Of a stretch of 64,000 nt of DNA, positions 24,449 to 33,087 are shown one piece after another. The stretch spans positions 34,146-98,145 of the forward strand of contig DATNJB010000077.1 in the NCBI GenBank assembly GCA_035604135.1, in the 5' to 3' direction. Source of the DNA: Poindextera sp035604135. Its GTDB lineage: Bacteria > Pseudomonadota > Alphaproteobacteria > Caulobacterales > Caulobacteraceae. Within the stretch, counting starts at the first letter, position 1. Each line of letters starts with the position of its first letter. A program made the translations under genes and the position numbers. The notes beneath the pieces were generated by a model. That model was not told the DNA's origin. It did no database searches and was given only the letters and a program-made list of their open reading frames with translations.

Positions 24449-26089
24449 ATGGCGGGGTGGGCCTATGCGGACATCTGGGAAGAGATAGCGGCCGCGGCTC
24501 CGGCTCGCCGCGCCCAGGTGCAGGGCCTGCGCGAGCTGAGCTGGGGCGAATTCGACGCCCGCGCCAACGCCGTCGCGCGGTTCCTGCTCGATGCGGGCCT
24601 GAAGCGCCAGTCCAAGGTCGCGGCCTTCCTCTACAACGGGCCTGAATATCTCGAGACCTACTACGCCTGCTTCAAGGCGGGGCTCGTTCCCGTCAACACC
24701 AACTACCGCTACGGCGAAGACGAGCTCGTCTACCTGTTCGACAACGCCGACGCCGAGGCGGTCGTCTTCCATACGGCTTTCGCCGAGGCCGCCGGAAGGG
24801 CCCGCGCCCGCCTCCCGCAGGTGAAGCGCTGGATCGCCGTGGAGCTCCCCGGCCATCCGACGCCGGACTGGGCGGATAGCTATGCGGCGATCGCCGGGCG
24901 GCACGAGAGCCGGGTGATCGCGCCCTGGGGCCGCTCCGGCGACGATCTCCTCTTCATGTACACCGGCGGCACGACCGGCATGCCCAAGGGCGTGATGTGG
25001 CGGCAGGAGGATCTGTTCAAGGTGCTCGGCGGCGGCGGCAATCTGCTCGAGGGCCTGCCGCCGCTCGAAACGGCCGCTGAGGCCGGCGCCCGCGCCCGCG
25101 CATCCGAAGGGCGTGAAGGCTCGATCATGCGGCTTGTGCTCGCCGCAGCCCCGCTGATGCATGCGACAGCGCAGTTCACGGCGCTCGGCGCGCTAACGGG
25201 CGGCGGCGCGATCGCCATGCTGCCGTCGCACCGGCTGGACGCCGTCGAGCTCTGGGACGAGGTCGAGCGGCTCGGGATCACCGGCGTCACGATCGTCGGC
25301 CAGGCCTTCGCGCAGCCGATGCTGCAGGCGCTGGACGCCAATCCTGGACGCTGGGATTTAAGCCGTCTGCGCGTGATCAACTCGTCCGGCACGGTCTGGA
25401 GCCACGAGAACAAGCAGGGCCTGCTCGGCCACGCGCCGCACATCGCCCTGTTCGACAGCCTCGGCTCATCGGAAGCCGTCGGCGTCGGCGGCTCGACGTC
25501 AAGCGCGGGCCAGACGGCGGAGACGGCCAAGTTCATGCTCGGACCGAACACCGCGGTGTTCACCGAGGATGGCCGCCGCGTCGAGCCGGGGTCGGGCGAG
25601 CGCGGCCTGCTCGCACTCGCGGGATTCCTGCCGGTCGGCTACTACAAGGACGAGGAGAAGTCGGCCAAGACCTTCAGCACGTTCGAGGGCCGTCGCTGGT
25701 CGGTCCCGGGCGACTTCGCCACCGTGGAGGCGGATGGAACGCTCCAGCTGCTCGGCCGCGGCTCGCAGGTGGTCAACACCGGCGGCGAGAAGGTCTTCCC
25801 CGAAGAGGTCGAGGAGGCGCTGAAACGCCACCCCGCCGTGCGCGACGCCGTCGTGGTCGGCGTGCCCGACGAGCGGTTCGGCGAGCGGGTCTGCGCGGTG
25901 GTGGAAGTCGAGGATGGCGTCGAGCCGCCGACGCTGGAGGCTCTGTCGGGGCACGTCCGGGCGCATCTGGCCGACTACAAGGCCCCGCGCGCGCTCGTGC
26001 TTGCGCCGGTGGCGCGCTCGCCGAACGGCAAGGTCGACTACAAGCAAAGCCGGGCGCTGGCGCTGGAACGGCTGAAGATCAACGCCTGA
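24449..26089 (+). CDS. Acyl-CoA synthetase (AMP-dependent ligase)
   Basis: A 546-residue adenylate-forming enzyme that activates a fatty or aromatic acid as its CoA thioester. The phosphate loop is YTGGTTGMPKGVMWRQED (~residues 171-188). SLGSSEAVGVGGS lies in the AMP motif, GFLPVGYYKDEEKSAKTF in the hinge region, and PNGKVDYKQSR provides the C-terminal catalytic lysine. This fits the FadD-like acyl-CoA synthetase family in alphaproteobacteria; substrate is not predictable. ATG 24449 is preceded by CGGAGCG. Its 3' end is followed by hairpins, separating it from the convergent hisG gene. Confidence 0.92.
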   Translation: MAGWAYADIWEEIAAAAPARRAQVQGLRELSWGEFDARANAVARFLLDAGLKRQSKVAAFLYNGPEYLETYYACFKAGLVPVNTNYRYGEDELVYLFDNADAEAVVFHTAFAEAAGRARARLPQVKRWIAVELPGHPTPDWADSYAAIAGRHESRVIAPWGRSGDDLLFMYTGGTTGMPKGVMWRQEDLFKVLGGGGNLLEGLPPLETAAEAGARARASEGREGSIMRLVLAAAPLMHATAQFTALGALTGGGAIAMLPSHRLDAVELWDEVERLGITGVTIVGQAFAQPMLQALDANPGRWDLSRLRVINSSGTVWSHENKQGLLGHAPHIALFDSLGSSEAVGVGGSTSSAGQTAETAKFMLGPNTAVFTEDGRRVEPGSGERGLLALAGFLPVGYYKDEEKSAKTFSTFEGRRWSVPGDFATVEADGTLQLLGRGSQVVNTGGEKVFPEEVEEALKRHPAVRDAVVVGVPDERFGERVCAVVEVEDGVEPPTLEALSGHVRAHLADYKAPRALVLAPVARSPNGKVDYKQSRALALERLKINA

Positions 26090-26097
26090 TCAAGCCG

Positions 26098-26155
26098 ACG
26101 GACCAGATCTACGTCCCGCCCGATCAGCGCGTCAGGATCAGATCTGGTAGTCCGT
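26098..26155. other. Large inverted repeat between acyl-CoA synthetase and hisG genes
   Basis: ACGGACCAGATCT (26098-26110) pairs with AGATCTGG...TCCGT (26140-26155) over 13 positions, with a three-base bulge (TAG) in the right arm. The 29-base loop has no clear feature. It begins 9 bp after the acyl-CoA synthetase stop and may shield the 3' end of that message. Confidence 0.45.
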
Positions 26156-26170
26156 TTGAAGAAAGGTGGA

Positions 26171-26192
26171 GCCCGTCGCGTAAGCGACGGGC
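26171..26192. terminator. Probable bidirectional terminator hairpin
   Basis: GCCCGTCGC (26171-26179), GTAA, GCGACGGGC (26184-26192) is a perfect 9-pair stem with a tetraloop. It lies between convergent genes ending at 26089 and 26347. On the hisG strand the following bases are TCCACCTTTCTTC, moderately T-rich; on the other strand no T-run follows. A third small stem GCGTTTC/GAAACGC sits at 26210-26229. Confidence 0.55.
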
Positions 26193-26346
26193 CCGGAGAA
26201 TCGAAGCGGGCGTTTCCTCCCCGAAACGCAGACGATGCGGCTCTGGCGGCCGGTTTCGTCTTTCGCCCGTGAAACAAACGGCGTTTTCGCAATCATGTCA
26301 ATCCGTTAGAGAAGCGTAGCCGCAAGCTTCGGTTGTGACTGCTGCG

Positions 26347-27309
26347 TCAAGCGCGCAGGCCGAGCCGCTGCTCGAGCGTTTCGGCCGCCTCGGTGCGTTT
26401 CTCGAACGCGAAGTTGGGGTGCACGACCGATACCGGCCCGACGCTCGCGGCGGCCAGCGCTTCGGCGACGTCCAACAAATCATCGTCGCCGACGAGGAGG
26501 CCCTGCGCCCGCCGTGTCGCGCCGCGGGCGAGGAAGCGCTCGGTCGCGGAGCGGGCCGGGGTCTCCTGTTCGGTCGGCCATGACACCAGGACCGTCGCCC
26601 GCGCCCGGGCCCGGGCTTCGACGACGCCGAGCAGGCGGGCCGCCTGGGCGAACTGCGCCTTGGTCCAGTCGGCCGCGAGGCTGGCGCACAGTTGCGCCTG
26701 GCTCTTGAGGATCAGACCGTCCGCCAGCGGTCGCAACCCGTTGGCGCGCAACGTCGCGCCGGTCGTCATGATGTCGACGATCAGTTCGGCCTGGCCGGCC
26801 GCTGGCGCCCCCTCGGTCGCGCCGCTCGACTCCACGATCCGATAGTCGACCACGCCGTGGGCGGCGAAGAAGCCGCGTGTCTGCACCATGTATTTGGTCG
26901 CCACCCGCATGCGGCGGCCGGTGCGCGCCACGTAGGCGGCGCCGACCTCTTCGAGGTCGACCATGGTCTCGACATCGATCCAGCTCGCCGGCGCAGCGAC
27001 CACCAGATCCGCGCGTCCGAAGCCAAGGGCGCGGAGCAGCAGCACATGCGCATCGGCGGCCTCGCGTTCGCGCAGCAGATCCTCGCCGCTGACCCCTAGG
27101 TGGATCTCGCCGGTGTCGAGGCCCTGGGCGATGTCCGCCGCCGAGAGAAGCAGCACGCGGATCCCGGGCAACTCCTTGATCGCCGCGACGTAGCCGCGTT
27201 CGCCGCCGTCGGCCTCGAGCGTCAGGCCGCAATCGGCGAGCCAGTCTTCGGCCTGCTCTTTCAGCCGGCCCTTGGAGAAGAGCCCGAACGTCAGCAAATC
27301 GGCGCTCAT
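26347..27309 (-). CDS. hisG: ATP phosphoribosyltransferase, HisG
   Basis: A 320-residue HisG, first enzyme of histidine synthesis, joining ATP and PRPP. The catalytic domain occupies ~1-210: LFSKGRLKEQAEDWL at the start, the PRPP-binding region ELIVDIMTTGATLRANGL, and the phosphate-binding ESSGATEGAPA. HisZ lies directly upstream, so the complex should be the two-protein HisG-HisZ type, in which HisG is normally ~210-230 residues. The extra ~110 residues (from about 212) do not look like the ACT-like regulatory domain of the long HisG, so their role is uncertain. Start ATG 27309 overlaps the hisZ stop by four bases. Confidence 0.93.
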   Translation of the reverse strand: MSADLLTFGLFSKGRLKEQAEDWLADCGLTLEADGGERGYVAAIKELPGIRVLLLSAADIAQGLDTGEIHLGVSGEDLLREREAADAHVLLLRALGFGRADLVVAAPASWIDVETMVDLEEVGAAYVARTGRRMRVATKYMVQTRGFFAAHGVVDYRIVESSGATEGAPAAGQAELIVDIMTTGATLRANGLRPLADGLILKSQAQLCASLAADWTKAQFAQAARLLGVVEARARARATVLVSWPTEQETPARSATERFLARGATRRAQGLLVGDDDLLDVAEALAAASVGPVSVVHPNFAFEKRTEAAETLEQRLGLRA

Positions 27310-28442
27310 CCCGGCCCCTCCGCGCCGACCCAGGCTCGGCCTGGGCGCACAGCGCATCCGACGGCGCCGGAAACCTCGCCGCCCAGCTGGCCGGGCAGGC
27401 TGTCGTAGCGCCCGCCAGCCGCCAAGGGCGCGTCGTCGGCGAAGGCGGGGCAGCGCACCTCGAACAGGAAGCCGTCGTAGTAGTTGAACGACCGGCCAAA
27501 GCCGGCTCGGAACTGCAGCCGGTCTTCCGGCGCTCCGCCGCCCACCAAGGCGTCGAGCCGTTTCGCCCAGGCGTCGAACTCGGCGTCCAGCGCCAGCCCG
27601 CCTTGCCTAAGCAACACGCGCGCGCGATCGAGCGTGGCCCGCGGGGGACCGCCGAGCGCCAGGAAATCGCCGATGACGCCCGCTTCGCCCGGCGTCAGAC
27701 GCGGGGCGCGGGCGGTTTCGCCGCGCTGGGCCAGCCGATGCGCGATCTCGCCCGGCGAGCGGCCGCCCACCGGCTGGATGCCGGCGATCGACCAGAGGTC
27801 CTCGAGCACCGCCGCCGCTTCGGCCTCAGGAAGGTCGGCCAGCAGCGCCGCCAGCCGGTCGCCTTGCCGCGTCGCCGGCGCCGGCGTCTGTGCGCGGGCG
27901 AGCTCCTGGCCGATCGTCCCGCCGCGGGCGAACGCCCGCTTCAGCCGCGCCGCCAGCGCCGGCGCGAGCGCCATGGCGTCGATCATCGCCGCGAACAAGG
28001 CGATGTCGCCGAGGACCATGGTGAGGTCGGTGCGTCCGCCGGCGGCCGCCGACCGCCAGGCCAGGCTGGCCACCTCGGCGTCGACGTTGGCGTCGCGGCC
28101 GCCGCCGAAGACTTCGAGCCCGATCTGCAGGAATTCGTCCGACCGGCCGGAGCCCTTCGGCGCCACGCGGAAGGCCTTTCCCTCGTAGAAGTAGCGCGCG
28201 GATGTCAGGCCCTCGGCGATGTGGGCGCGGGCGACGGCGATCGTGAAGTCGGGCCTCAGCACCGCATCCTCGCCGTCGCCTTGCACCAGAAAGAGGCGGC
28301 CGCGCATGGCTTCGCCGGCGAGGTCAAGCACCGGCCCGAGCGCCAGCAGAATCGGCGCGTCGATCAGCGGCGCGCCGAGTTCCTCGAACGGCGCGCGGAT
28401 CGGCGTTAGCGCCTCGGGCGGCAGCAGCGGCTCGACCCTCAT
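27306..28442 (-). CDS. hisZ: ATP phosphoribosyltransferase regulatory subunit HisZ
   Basis: A 378-residue HisZ, a catalytically inactive relative of histidyl-tRNA synthetase that is needed for HisG activity and feedback control by histidine. Class II synthetase text is visible (VLRPDFTIAVARAH, GRSDEFLQIGLEVFGG, and AAGGRYDSLPGQLGG), but no HisRS active-site set is complete. ATG 28442 overlaps the stop of hisS by four bases, and its own stop overlaps hisG, so hisS-hisZ-hisG is a coupled operon. Its proximity to hisS suggests an origin by duplication. Confidence 0.94.
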   Translation of the reverse strand: MRVEPLLPPEALTPIRAPFEELGAPLIDAPILLALGPVLDLAGEAMRGRLFLVQGDGEDAVLRPDFTIAVARAHIAEGLTSARYFYEGKAFRVAPKGSGRSDEFLQIGLEVFGGGRDANVDAEVASLAWRSAAAGGRTDLTMVLGDIALFAAMIDAMALAPALAARLKRAFARGGTIGQELARAQTPAPATRQGDRLAALLADLPEAEAAAVLEDLWSIAGIQPVGGRSPGEIAHRLAQRGETARAPRLTPGEAGVIGDFLALGGPPRATLDRARVLLRQGGLALDAEFDAWAKRLDALVGGGAPEDRLQFRAGFGRSFNYYDGFLFEVRCPAFADDAPLAAGGRYDSLPGQLGGEVSGAVGCAVRPGRAWVGAEGPG

Positions 28443-29902
28443 TGCGCGTCGCCGATGATGCGGCGAACGGCGGCGACGAGCTCGCCGCGCGGCACGGTCA
28501 CCTGGCCCGGGCGGTCCTCGCGCCAGGTCTTGTTGTCCGCGACGCGTGCGGCCAGCGCGCGCCCCAGGTCGAGGTCCTTGATCGTGACCGCGCCCGCCGC
28601 GCGCTCGTCGCCGCCGACGATCACCGCCGCCGGCGAAAGGCGGCGGTCGGCATAGCGCATCTGCGCCTTCATGCCGGATTGGCCGAGATAGACCTCGGCC
28701 GCCACGCCGGCGGCGCGCAGCTCGCCCGCCATCGCGAAGTAGTCGTTCATGGCGTCTGGCTCGAAGGCGATGACCACGACCGGACCCCGCGTTCGCTCCG
28801 CCTCGGCGCGGCCGGCGGCCTTCAACGCCGCCGCCAGCCTGGAAACGCCGAACGAGCCGCCCGTCGCCGGCACGGCCTCGCCGGTGAAGCGCGCCACCAG
28901 GTCGTCGTAGCGGCCGCCCCCGCCCACCGAGCCGAAGCGGACCGGCTTGCCCTGCTCATCGAGCGTCTCGAACAGAAGGTCGGCCTCGAACACCGCGCCT
29001 GTGTAGTACTCGAGCCCGCGCACCACCGAGGGGTCGAACAAGGCCCGCTCGTCGCTGACGCGGAGCCCGCCCAGAGTCTGATGAATGCGGTCAAGGTCGG
29101 CCAAACCCGCGTCACCCTCGACCGATCCGCCGATGACGTTGGCCAGCCGATCGAGCGTCCCCCGCCGCTCGCCGGCGCCCGCGCTCACGAACGCCAGCAC
29201 CCGTTCGATTGCCGCGGCGTTGAGCTCCGCGCCCTTGGTGAAGTCGCCGCTCTCGTCCTTGCGCCCATGGCCGAGGAGGTGGGTGACGCCCTCGGTCCCC
29301 AACCGGTCGAGCTTGTCGACGGCCCTGAGCACGCGCAGCCGCTGTCCCGCGTTGACCACGCCCGCAGAGGTCATGAGCCCGTTCAACAGCTTGCGGCTGT
29401 TGATCTTGACCAGCGCCTGGCCGCGCACGAGGCCGGCCGCTTCCAGCCCCTCGACCATCATCGCGATCATCTCGGCGTCCGCTTCGGGACGGGCGGAGCC
29501 CACCGTGTCGGCGTCGCACTGCACGAACTCGCGCTGGCGGCCGGGTCCCGGCTTCTCGTTCCGCCAGACGGTCCCGACCGCATAGCGGCGGAAGGGCTTC
29601 GGCAGGGTCTGGGCGTTCTCGGCGACGAAACGGGCGAGCGGCGCCGTATGGTCATAGCGCAGCGCGATCCACTGCTCGTCGTCGTCCTTGAGCGCGAAGA
29701 CGCCGTCGTTCGGCCGATCCTCGTCTGGCAGGAACTTGCCGAGCACGTCGACATACTCGAACCCGCTGGTCGCCAGCGGCTCGAAGCCGTAGCGCTCGTA
29801 GACGGCTGAGACGGCGTCGACGATCGCGCGCTCGGCGGCGATATCCGCGGCGCGTTTGTCGATGAACCCCTTCGGGCTCCGGGCCTGCGGGCGCTCGGTC
29901 AT
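28439..29902 (-). CDS. hisS: Histidyl-tRNA synthetase
   Basis: A 487-residue class IIa histidyl-tRNA synthetase charging tRNA-His. Motif 1 region YERYGFEPLATSGFEYVD, motif 2 VWRNEKPGPGRQREFVQCDAD (as RNEKPGPGRQREFVQCDAD), the histidine-binding GLEYYTGAVFEADLLF and motif 3 TGGSFGVSRLAAAL are present, followed by the anticodon-binding domain. ATG 29902 is the first start after the upstream gap. It heads the hisS-hisZ-hisG operon, linking histidine charging to synthesis. No attenuator-like leader was recognised, but the gap is 136 bp and could hold a promoter. Confidence 0.97.
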   Translation of the reverse strand: MTERPQARSPKGFIDKRAADIAAERAIVDAVSAVYERYGFEPLATSGFEYVDVLGKFLPDEDRPNDGVFALKDDDEQWIALRYDHTAPLARFVAENAQTLPKPFRRYAVGTVWRNEKPGPGRQREFVQCDADTVGSARPEADAEMIAMMVEGLEAAGLVRGQALVKINSRKLLNGLMTSAGVVNAGQRLRVLRAVDKLDRLGTEGVTHLLGHGRKDESGDFTKGAELNAAAIERVLAFVSAGAGERRGTLDRLANVIGGSVEGDAGLADLDRIHQTLGGLRVSDERALFDPSVVRGLEYYTGAVFEADLLFETLDEQGKPVRFGSVGGGGRYDDLVARFTGEAVPATGGSFGVSRLAAALKAAGRAEAERTRGPVVVIAFEPDAMNDYFAMAGELRAAGVAAEVYLGQSGMKAQMRYADRRLSPAAVIVGGDERAAGAVTIKDLDLGRALAARVADNKTWREDRPGQVTVPRGELVAAVRRIIGDAQ

Positions 29903-30038
29903 GGGCGCGCGCCATAAAGGATCGGGCTCACGCGGGCAAGGAAGCGCCCCACCATCGCCCGGCCGGTAGCGCGATCTTTACCCCGTGGCGCGAGAGTTGC
30001 AGCAACCGCAACGCCCCCTCGTTCAAGGATCACCACCC

Positions 30039-30512
30039 ATGTCTTGCGATGTCGCCGTCGCCGCTTTCCTCGTCTTCGCCCGGGCCGGCCCGGCCGATGT
30101 CGCGGCCCCAGTTCCGGCCGTCGCCGACGTCCCGCAATCGGTGGCCGGAGAGCCGTTGTTCGCCGACATCGTCAAGCGCGCCGGCGCGCTCAAGGCTGAG
30201 GTCGAGTCCTACCGCCAGGGCCTGAACGGCGTGACCGATCCTAAGCCCCTGCCCGACTTCGCGGCCTTCACCGATGGAGTCAGCCAGCTTGCCGCCCTCG
30301 ACGAGAAGGGCCACGTGGTGCTGGTCGCCCGTGGCGTGAAGGATGACCTGAAGTGCATCCTGCACGGGATCAGCCAAGACCTGCCGGGCAAGCTCGCCGC
30401 CGTCAACGCCGCCAAGACCGGCCACGACGAGGACGCCGCGCTGCGCGACATGGGCTTTTTGCTGCGTGACAACATCGAGGTGATCACCGCTCCGCCGCAG
30501 CCGGCGGCTTAG
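30039..30512 (+). CDS. Hypothetical protein
   Basis: A 157-residue protein that I do not recognise. The N-terminus MSCDVAVAAFLVFARAGPADVAAPVPAVADVP (in part: VAVAAFLVFARAG) is mildly hydrophobic and may be a poor signal or anchor sequence; the rest is soluble and helical, with GLNGVTDPKPLPDFAAFTDGV and VVLVARGVKDDLKCILHGISQDLPGKL as its best-defined parts (quoted in pieces: PDFAAFTDGVSQLAA, DDLKCILHGISQDLPG). One cysteine lies in LKCILHG. An AAGGAT ribosome binding site precedes ATG 30039. It lies divergent from hisS and convergent with the DsbD-like gene, with 4 bp between the stops. Codon use looks like its neighbours, which supports a real gene. Confidence 0.65.
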   Translation: MSCDVAVAAFLVFARAGPADVAAPVPAVADVPQSVAGEPLFADIVKRAGALKAEVESYRQGLNGVTDPKPLPDFAAFTDGVSQLAALDEKGHVVLVARGVKDDLKCILHGISQDLPGKLAAVNAAKTGHDEDAALRDMGFLLRDNIEVITAPPQPAA

Positions 30513-30516
30513 TGCT

Positions 30517-32616
30517 CTAGCCGGCGCGCTTCGCCGCGTCGACGACCGTTCCCTCGGTCAGGATCTGCGGCAGCACCTGCGGGTCGCCGCCGCTCGCCGG
30601 ATACATCAGGTAAAGCGGCACGCCGGCGCGACCGTGCTCGGCCAGCGCCTGCTCGATCACAGCGTTGCGGTCGGTCCAGTCGCCCTTGAGATAGACGATG
30701 CCGGCCTTGCCGAAAGCGTCGGCCACCCGCGTGCCGGACAGCGCCAGCCGGTCGTTCACCTGGCAGGTGACGCACCAGGCGGCGGTGAAGTTGATGAACA
30801 CCGGCTTATGCTCGGCGCGCAGCGTCGCGAGCCGCTCCGGCGAAAACGGCTCGGGCGAGAGCTTCGCCGCGCTCGGCCAGAAGACGACGGCCAGACCGAG
30901 CGCCAGCGCCACGAGCGATCCAGCGCGGGCCGGCAAGACGCCTCGATGGCCAACCGCGCTGGCGCGCTGGCTCGCGCCGAAGAGCCAGGCGGCCAAGCCC
31001 ACGAGCACCGCTGCGGCGAGCAGGTTCACCAGCCGGTCCGCACCGGCGCTCTCGGCGTAGACCCACGCCAGCCACGCCGCCGCGCCGTACATCGGAAACG
31101 CCAGCGCCTTCTTCAGCCCGTCCATCCAGGGTCCGGGGCGTGGCAGGAGGCGCAACAGGCCCGGCGCGCAGGCCAACGCCACGAAGGGCGCGGCCATGCC
31201 GAGGCCGAGCGCCGCAAAGACGCCCAACGCCATGAAAGCCGACTGGGTCAGCGCGAACCCAATTGCGCCGGCCATAAAGGGCGCCGTGCAGGGCGCCGCG
31301 ACCGCTACGGCGAGCAGGCCGGTCAGCGCCGCGCGGACCGCGCCTTCGCCACGATCCTGTCCCCCGGCCTGGCCGGCGGCGGCCTGAAGGCTGCCGCCAA
31401 CCTCGAAGACCCCGGAGAGGTCGAGCGCCACGGCAAGCATCACCAGCGTCATGGCCGCGACCACGCCCGGCGACTGGAGCTGGAACCCCCAGCCCACCGC
31501 CTGCCCGGCGGCGCGCGCGGCGATCAGGCCGCCGCCAAGCGCCAGGAAGGCGACGAGGACGCCGGCCAGGTAGGCCGCGGCCTGCAGCCGCGCGCGCCGG
31601 GGCTCTTGCGCGTGGCCGACAAGGGCGCTCGCCTTCATCGCCAGGATCGGGAAGACGCAGGGCATCAGGTTCAAGATCAGGCCGCCGAGGAACGCGGCGC
31701 CAAGTGTCAGCGCGATCTCCGCCAGGCCAGCTGGCGGCGTTGGCGGTCCCAGCCCCCCGGCCCCGACCAGCGGCGGGCCTTGCGGTGCGGCAATCTCGAA
31801 GGTCCGCGGCCCGATCGTCAGCACGCCGGCCAGCGCGCCCGGCGCCCTGCCGCCCTTGAACGCCGAGCCGGGCGTCAGTGTCAGCGTTAGCCCGTTCGGC
31901 CCACGGTCGATGGTCTGGGCCGCGGCCGGGTCGATCGCATCGCCGTCGTACGAGAAGAAATAGGCCGCCTGGGCGCCGACGGCAGGCGGCCCTGTGACGC
32001 TGAGCTTGAGCTCGGCGCCAGCCGACGTCATCGCCACGTGCAGCGCGTCCGCCGGTCGCGGCGCGTTCGCCAGCGTGGCCGCGATGCGCGGGCTCCATTG
32101 CGGATCTGTCGCGGCCGCGCCCGCCACGACCGGCAGCGCCAGTGTCACGTCCCCGTCCTCGGGCACGCAGACATCCTTGCAGACCAGGAAGGATGCATGC
32201 GCCTTCAGGGTGGCGACTGAGCCCGGCCGCGCATCCGCCGGCGCCGTCAACTCGACCGGCAGCAGCACCTCGCCGGTGTAGCCGTAGTCCATGAGCGGAC
32301 CGGTCGGCAGCGTCTGGGGCGCCGGCCAGACCATCGCGCCGGCGCGCCAGCCGGCGGGCAGCGCCCAGTCGAGCGTGGTGGCTTCGCCGGAGTCGCCCGG
32401 GTTCCTCCAATAGGTGTGCCAGCCGTCGTCGATCGCCTGGCGGAGGGCGACGTGGATGGTCTGGCCCGGCGCGATCGCCGTTCGCTCGGCGACCAGGTCG
32501 GCGGTCAGATGCCCCAGCCGCACGGGCGCGGCGAGCGCGGGCGCCGCAAGCGCGGCGCACAGGCCGATGAGGCCCACAAGACGCGATACAACCGAAAGGA
32601 GGCTTCCGTTCACCAT
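30517..32616 (-). CDS. Protein-disulfide reductase, DsbD family
   Basis: A 699-residue thiol-disulfide transporter that passes electrons from cytoplasmic thioredoxin to the periplasm. It has a signal peptide (~1-29), an N-terminal periplasmic domain with FLVCKDVCVPEDGD (Cys pair), eight membrane helices with LNLMPCVFPILAMKA and VAAPCTAPFMAGAIG (the two transmembrane cysteines) and a C-terminal thioredoxin domain with AAWCVTCQVND. All three pairs of the DsbD relay are therefore intact. The N-terminal domain resembles ScsB-like or DUF-type relatives more than E. coli DsbD. ATG 32616 was chosen over ATG 32649. It is divergent from the hot-dog gene at 32667. Confidence 0.92.
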   Translation of the reverse strand: MVNGSLLSVVSRLVGLIGLCAALAAPALAAPVRLGHLTADLVAERTAIAPGQTIHVALRQAIDDGWHTYWRNPGDSGEATTLDWALPAGWRAGAMVWPAPQTLPTGPLMDYGYTGEVLLPVELTAPADARPGSVATLKAHASFLVCKDVCVPEDGDVTLALPVVAGAAATDPQWSPRIAATLANAPRPADALHVAMTSAGAELKLSVTGPPAVGAQAAYFFSYDGDAIDPAAAQTIDRGPNGLTLTLTPGSAFKGGRAPGALAGVLTIGPRTFEIAAPQGPPLVGAGGLGPPTPPAGLAEIALTLGAAFLGGLILNLMPCVFPILAMKASALVGHAQEPRRARLQAAAYLAGVLVAFLALGGGLIAARAAGQAVGWGFQLQSPGVVAAMTLVMLAVALDLSGVFEVGGSLQAAAGQAGGQDRGEGAVRAALTGLLAVAVAAPCTAPFMAGAIGFALTQSAFMALGVFAALGLGMAAPFVALACAPGLLRLLPRPGPWMDGLKKALAFPMYGAAAWLAWVYAESAGADRLVNLLAAAVLVGLAAWLFGASQRASAVGHRGVLPARAGSLVALALGLAVVFWPSAAKLSPEPFSPERLATLRAEHKPVFINFTAAWCVTCQVNDRLALSGTRVADAFGKAGIVYLKGDWTDRNAVIEQALAEHGRAGVPLYLMYPASGGDPQVLPQILTEGTVVDAAKRAG

Positions 32617-32666
32617 GTCAGAGCTATAGGTCCGCCCCTGAGCCGACAAGACGCGAGGAGCCCGCT

Positions 32667-33083
32667 ATGCCCGCCCATTTCGAGGATATCGAGGTCGGCC
32701 AGGTGGTGACGCTGGGCGTCATGCGCCTGACCGAAGATATGCTCGAGAGGTTTAATGAGGACTTCGCGCCGGAACGCGACGTGGCCGAGGGCGCCAGCGA
32801 CGCGCTTGTCTACGCGGTCTGGGCCAGCCTCGACGCCCGCGCGTCGGCCGGGTGGCCGCAGACCAAGCGGATCGGAGTCGACGCGCTGCGCTGGGCGCGC
32901 AACCCGCCGGCGGGCGAGAGCCTGCGCGGGCGCATGACCATCATGGGCAAGGACCCGGTGGGGGCCGGCAAGGGCATCGTCTTCGCGCAGCATGATCTGC
33001 TCGATGGCGCCGGTCGGCTCGTCTTCTCCTGCCTGACCCGCAGCGTTTTCGCCTGCCGCGAGGTCCCCGAGGACGAAGACTAG
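32667..33083 (+). CDS. MaoC-like (hot-dog fold) protein
   Basis: A 138-residue single hot-dog domain protein. FEDIEVGQVVTLGVMRLTEDMLERFNEDFAPE (partly quoted: VGQVVTLGVMRLTEDML) is the start of the MaoC fold, and the Asp of the hydratase motif may be that in NEDFAPERD. The usual D-x-x-P-x-H motif is not obvious, so catalysis is doubtful. The C-terminus GRLVFSCLTRSVFACREVP closes the beta-sheet. A related function in acyl-CoA metabolism is likely, and a larger MaoC gene lies 0.9 kb downstream. It is divergent from the DsbD-like gene and convergent with sapC (4 bp). Confidence 0.75.
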   Translation: MPAHFEDIEVGQVVTLGVMRLTEDMLERFNEDFAPERDVAEGASDALVYAVWASLDARASAGWPQTKRIGVDALRWARNPPAGESLRGRMTIMGKDPVGAGKGIVFAQHDLLDGAGRLVFSCLTRSVFACREVPEDED

Positions 33084-33087
33084 CACA

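Noticed and set aside
26149..26346. A gene in the gap after the acyl-CoA synthetase
   Set aside because: Short frames here have no ribosome binding site or family features, and the region is dominated by inverted repeats.
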